Program-made: the position numbers and the translations under genes
Origin: Rhizaria sp. SCN 62-66
Lineage: Eukaryota; Rhizaria, unplaced
Assembly: GCA_001724265.1 (NCBI GenBank)
Contig: MEDY01000007.1
Coordinates: 62,001-126,000 of the forward strand
DNA length: 64,000 nucleotides
Reading direction: 5' to 3'
Notes under the pieces: generated by a model
What the model was told of the DNA's origin: nothing
The model's database searches: none
What the model saw: only the letters and a program-made list of their open reading frames with translations
In this document: piece after piece, positions 63,911 through 64,000 of the stretch
Numbering within the stretch: the first letter of the stretch is position 1
How the letters are laid out: every line of letters begins with the position of its first letter

Positions 63911-64000
63911 CTAGATATGACGAGATATAACACAGCAAAAAGAAGATGTTAGGACGTAAAAACACAATAAAAAAGTTATTTGTTGATTATAATCAAAGGC
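63911..64000 (-). other. Partial intron of the second decarboxylase gene
   Basis: AT-rich sequence ending in TCATATCTAG on the minus strand, directly before the open decarboxylase frame. The donor side is beyond the window. Confidence 0.65.

Noticed and set aside
1-64000. tRNA, rRNA, snRNA or CRISPR features
   Set aside because: No T-arm-like motif with a foldable acceptor stem was found in the spacers, and repeats are all codon-based. A covariance-model scan would be needed to exclude small RNAs.
1-64000. Mobile elements
   Set aside because: No reverse transcriptase, transposase, integrase or paired terminal repeats were recognised.

Overview
The window is nuclear DNA from a unicellular eukaryote. 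Large coding blocks are very GC-rich and full of Ala, Ser, Asp, Gln and Asn runs. They are separated by AT-richer spacers of 0.2-2 kb. Nine complete introns of 109-215 nt can be read by frame continuity, mostly with GTACGT or GTATGT donors. No bacterial operons, CRISPR arrays, insertion sequences, rRNA or tRNA genes were seen. The lineage cannot be fixed by eye. A Zn2Cys6 regulator and two fungal-like secreted domain patterns point loosely towards Holomycota. The retained WASH-complex subunit and a diaminopimelate decarboxylase argue against ordinary Dikarya; an apusomonad-like or other free-living protist is equally possible.

Layout, left to right: the 3' part of a WHIM-PHD chromatin protein (+, cut by the window start); a FAM21/WASHC2 WASH-complex subunit (-); a 2369-aa Zn2Cys6 transcription factor (-); a mitochondrial-type Fe superoxide dismutase with a His/Cys-rich tail (-); an N-motor kinesin (+); a fasciclin-domain mucin-like membrane protein (-); a two-intron diaminopimelate decarboxylase (-); a PTPMT1-like phosphatase with a membrane anchor and a Pro/acidic repeat tail (-); a secreted LamG-domain protein (+); a head-to-head pair of large paralogous surface proteins (- and +); a ~3270-aa subtilisin-like protease with two predicted membrane segments (-); the ribosome-biogenesis factor NIP7 (+); and the 3' exon of a second PLP-dependent decarboxylase (-, cut by the window end).

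There is no obvious single pathway. Several genes concern the cell surface or endomembranes: the FAS1 protein, LamG protein, surface pair, subtilase and FAM21. Others are housekeeping: NIP7, SOD, lysine/PLP enzymes, kinesin and chromatin.

The most unusual signal is in the minus-strand member of the surface pair. One in-frame TAG lies inside its PSI-like module, just before a preserved transmembrane segment and a long proline-rich tail. The plus-strand paralog has GAG at the aligned codon. TAG is not used as the final stop of any of the 14 genes seen here. Reading past the stop would switch a secreted product to a membrane-anchored one; recent nonsense mutation or sequence error is the main alternative. 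Other notable architectures are the phosphatase with repeated FF-acid-polyproline modules and the giant double-anchored subtilase.
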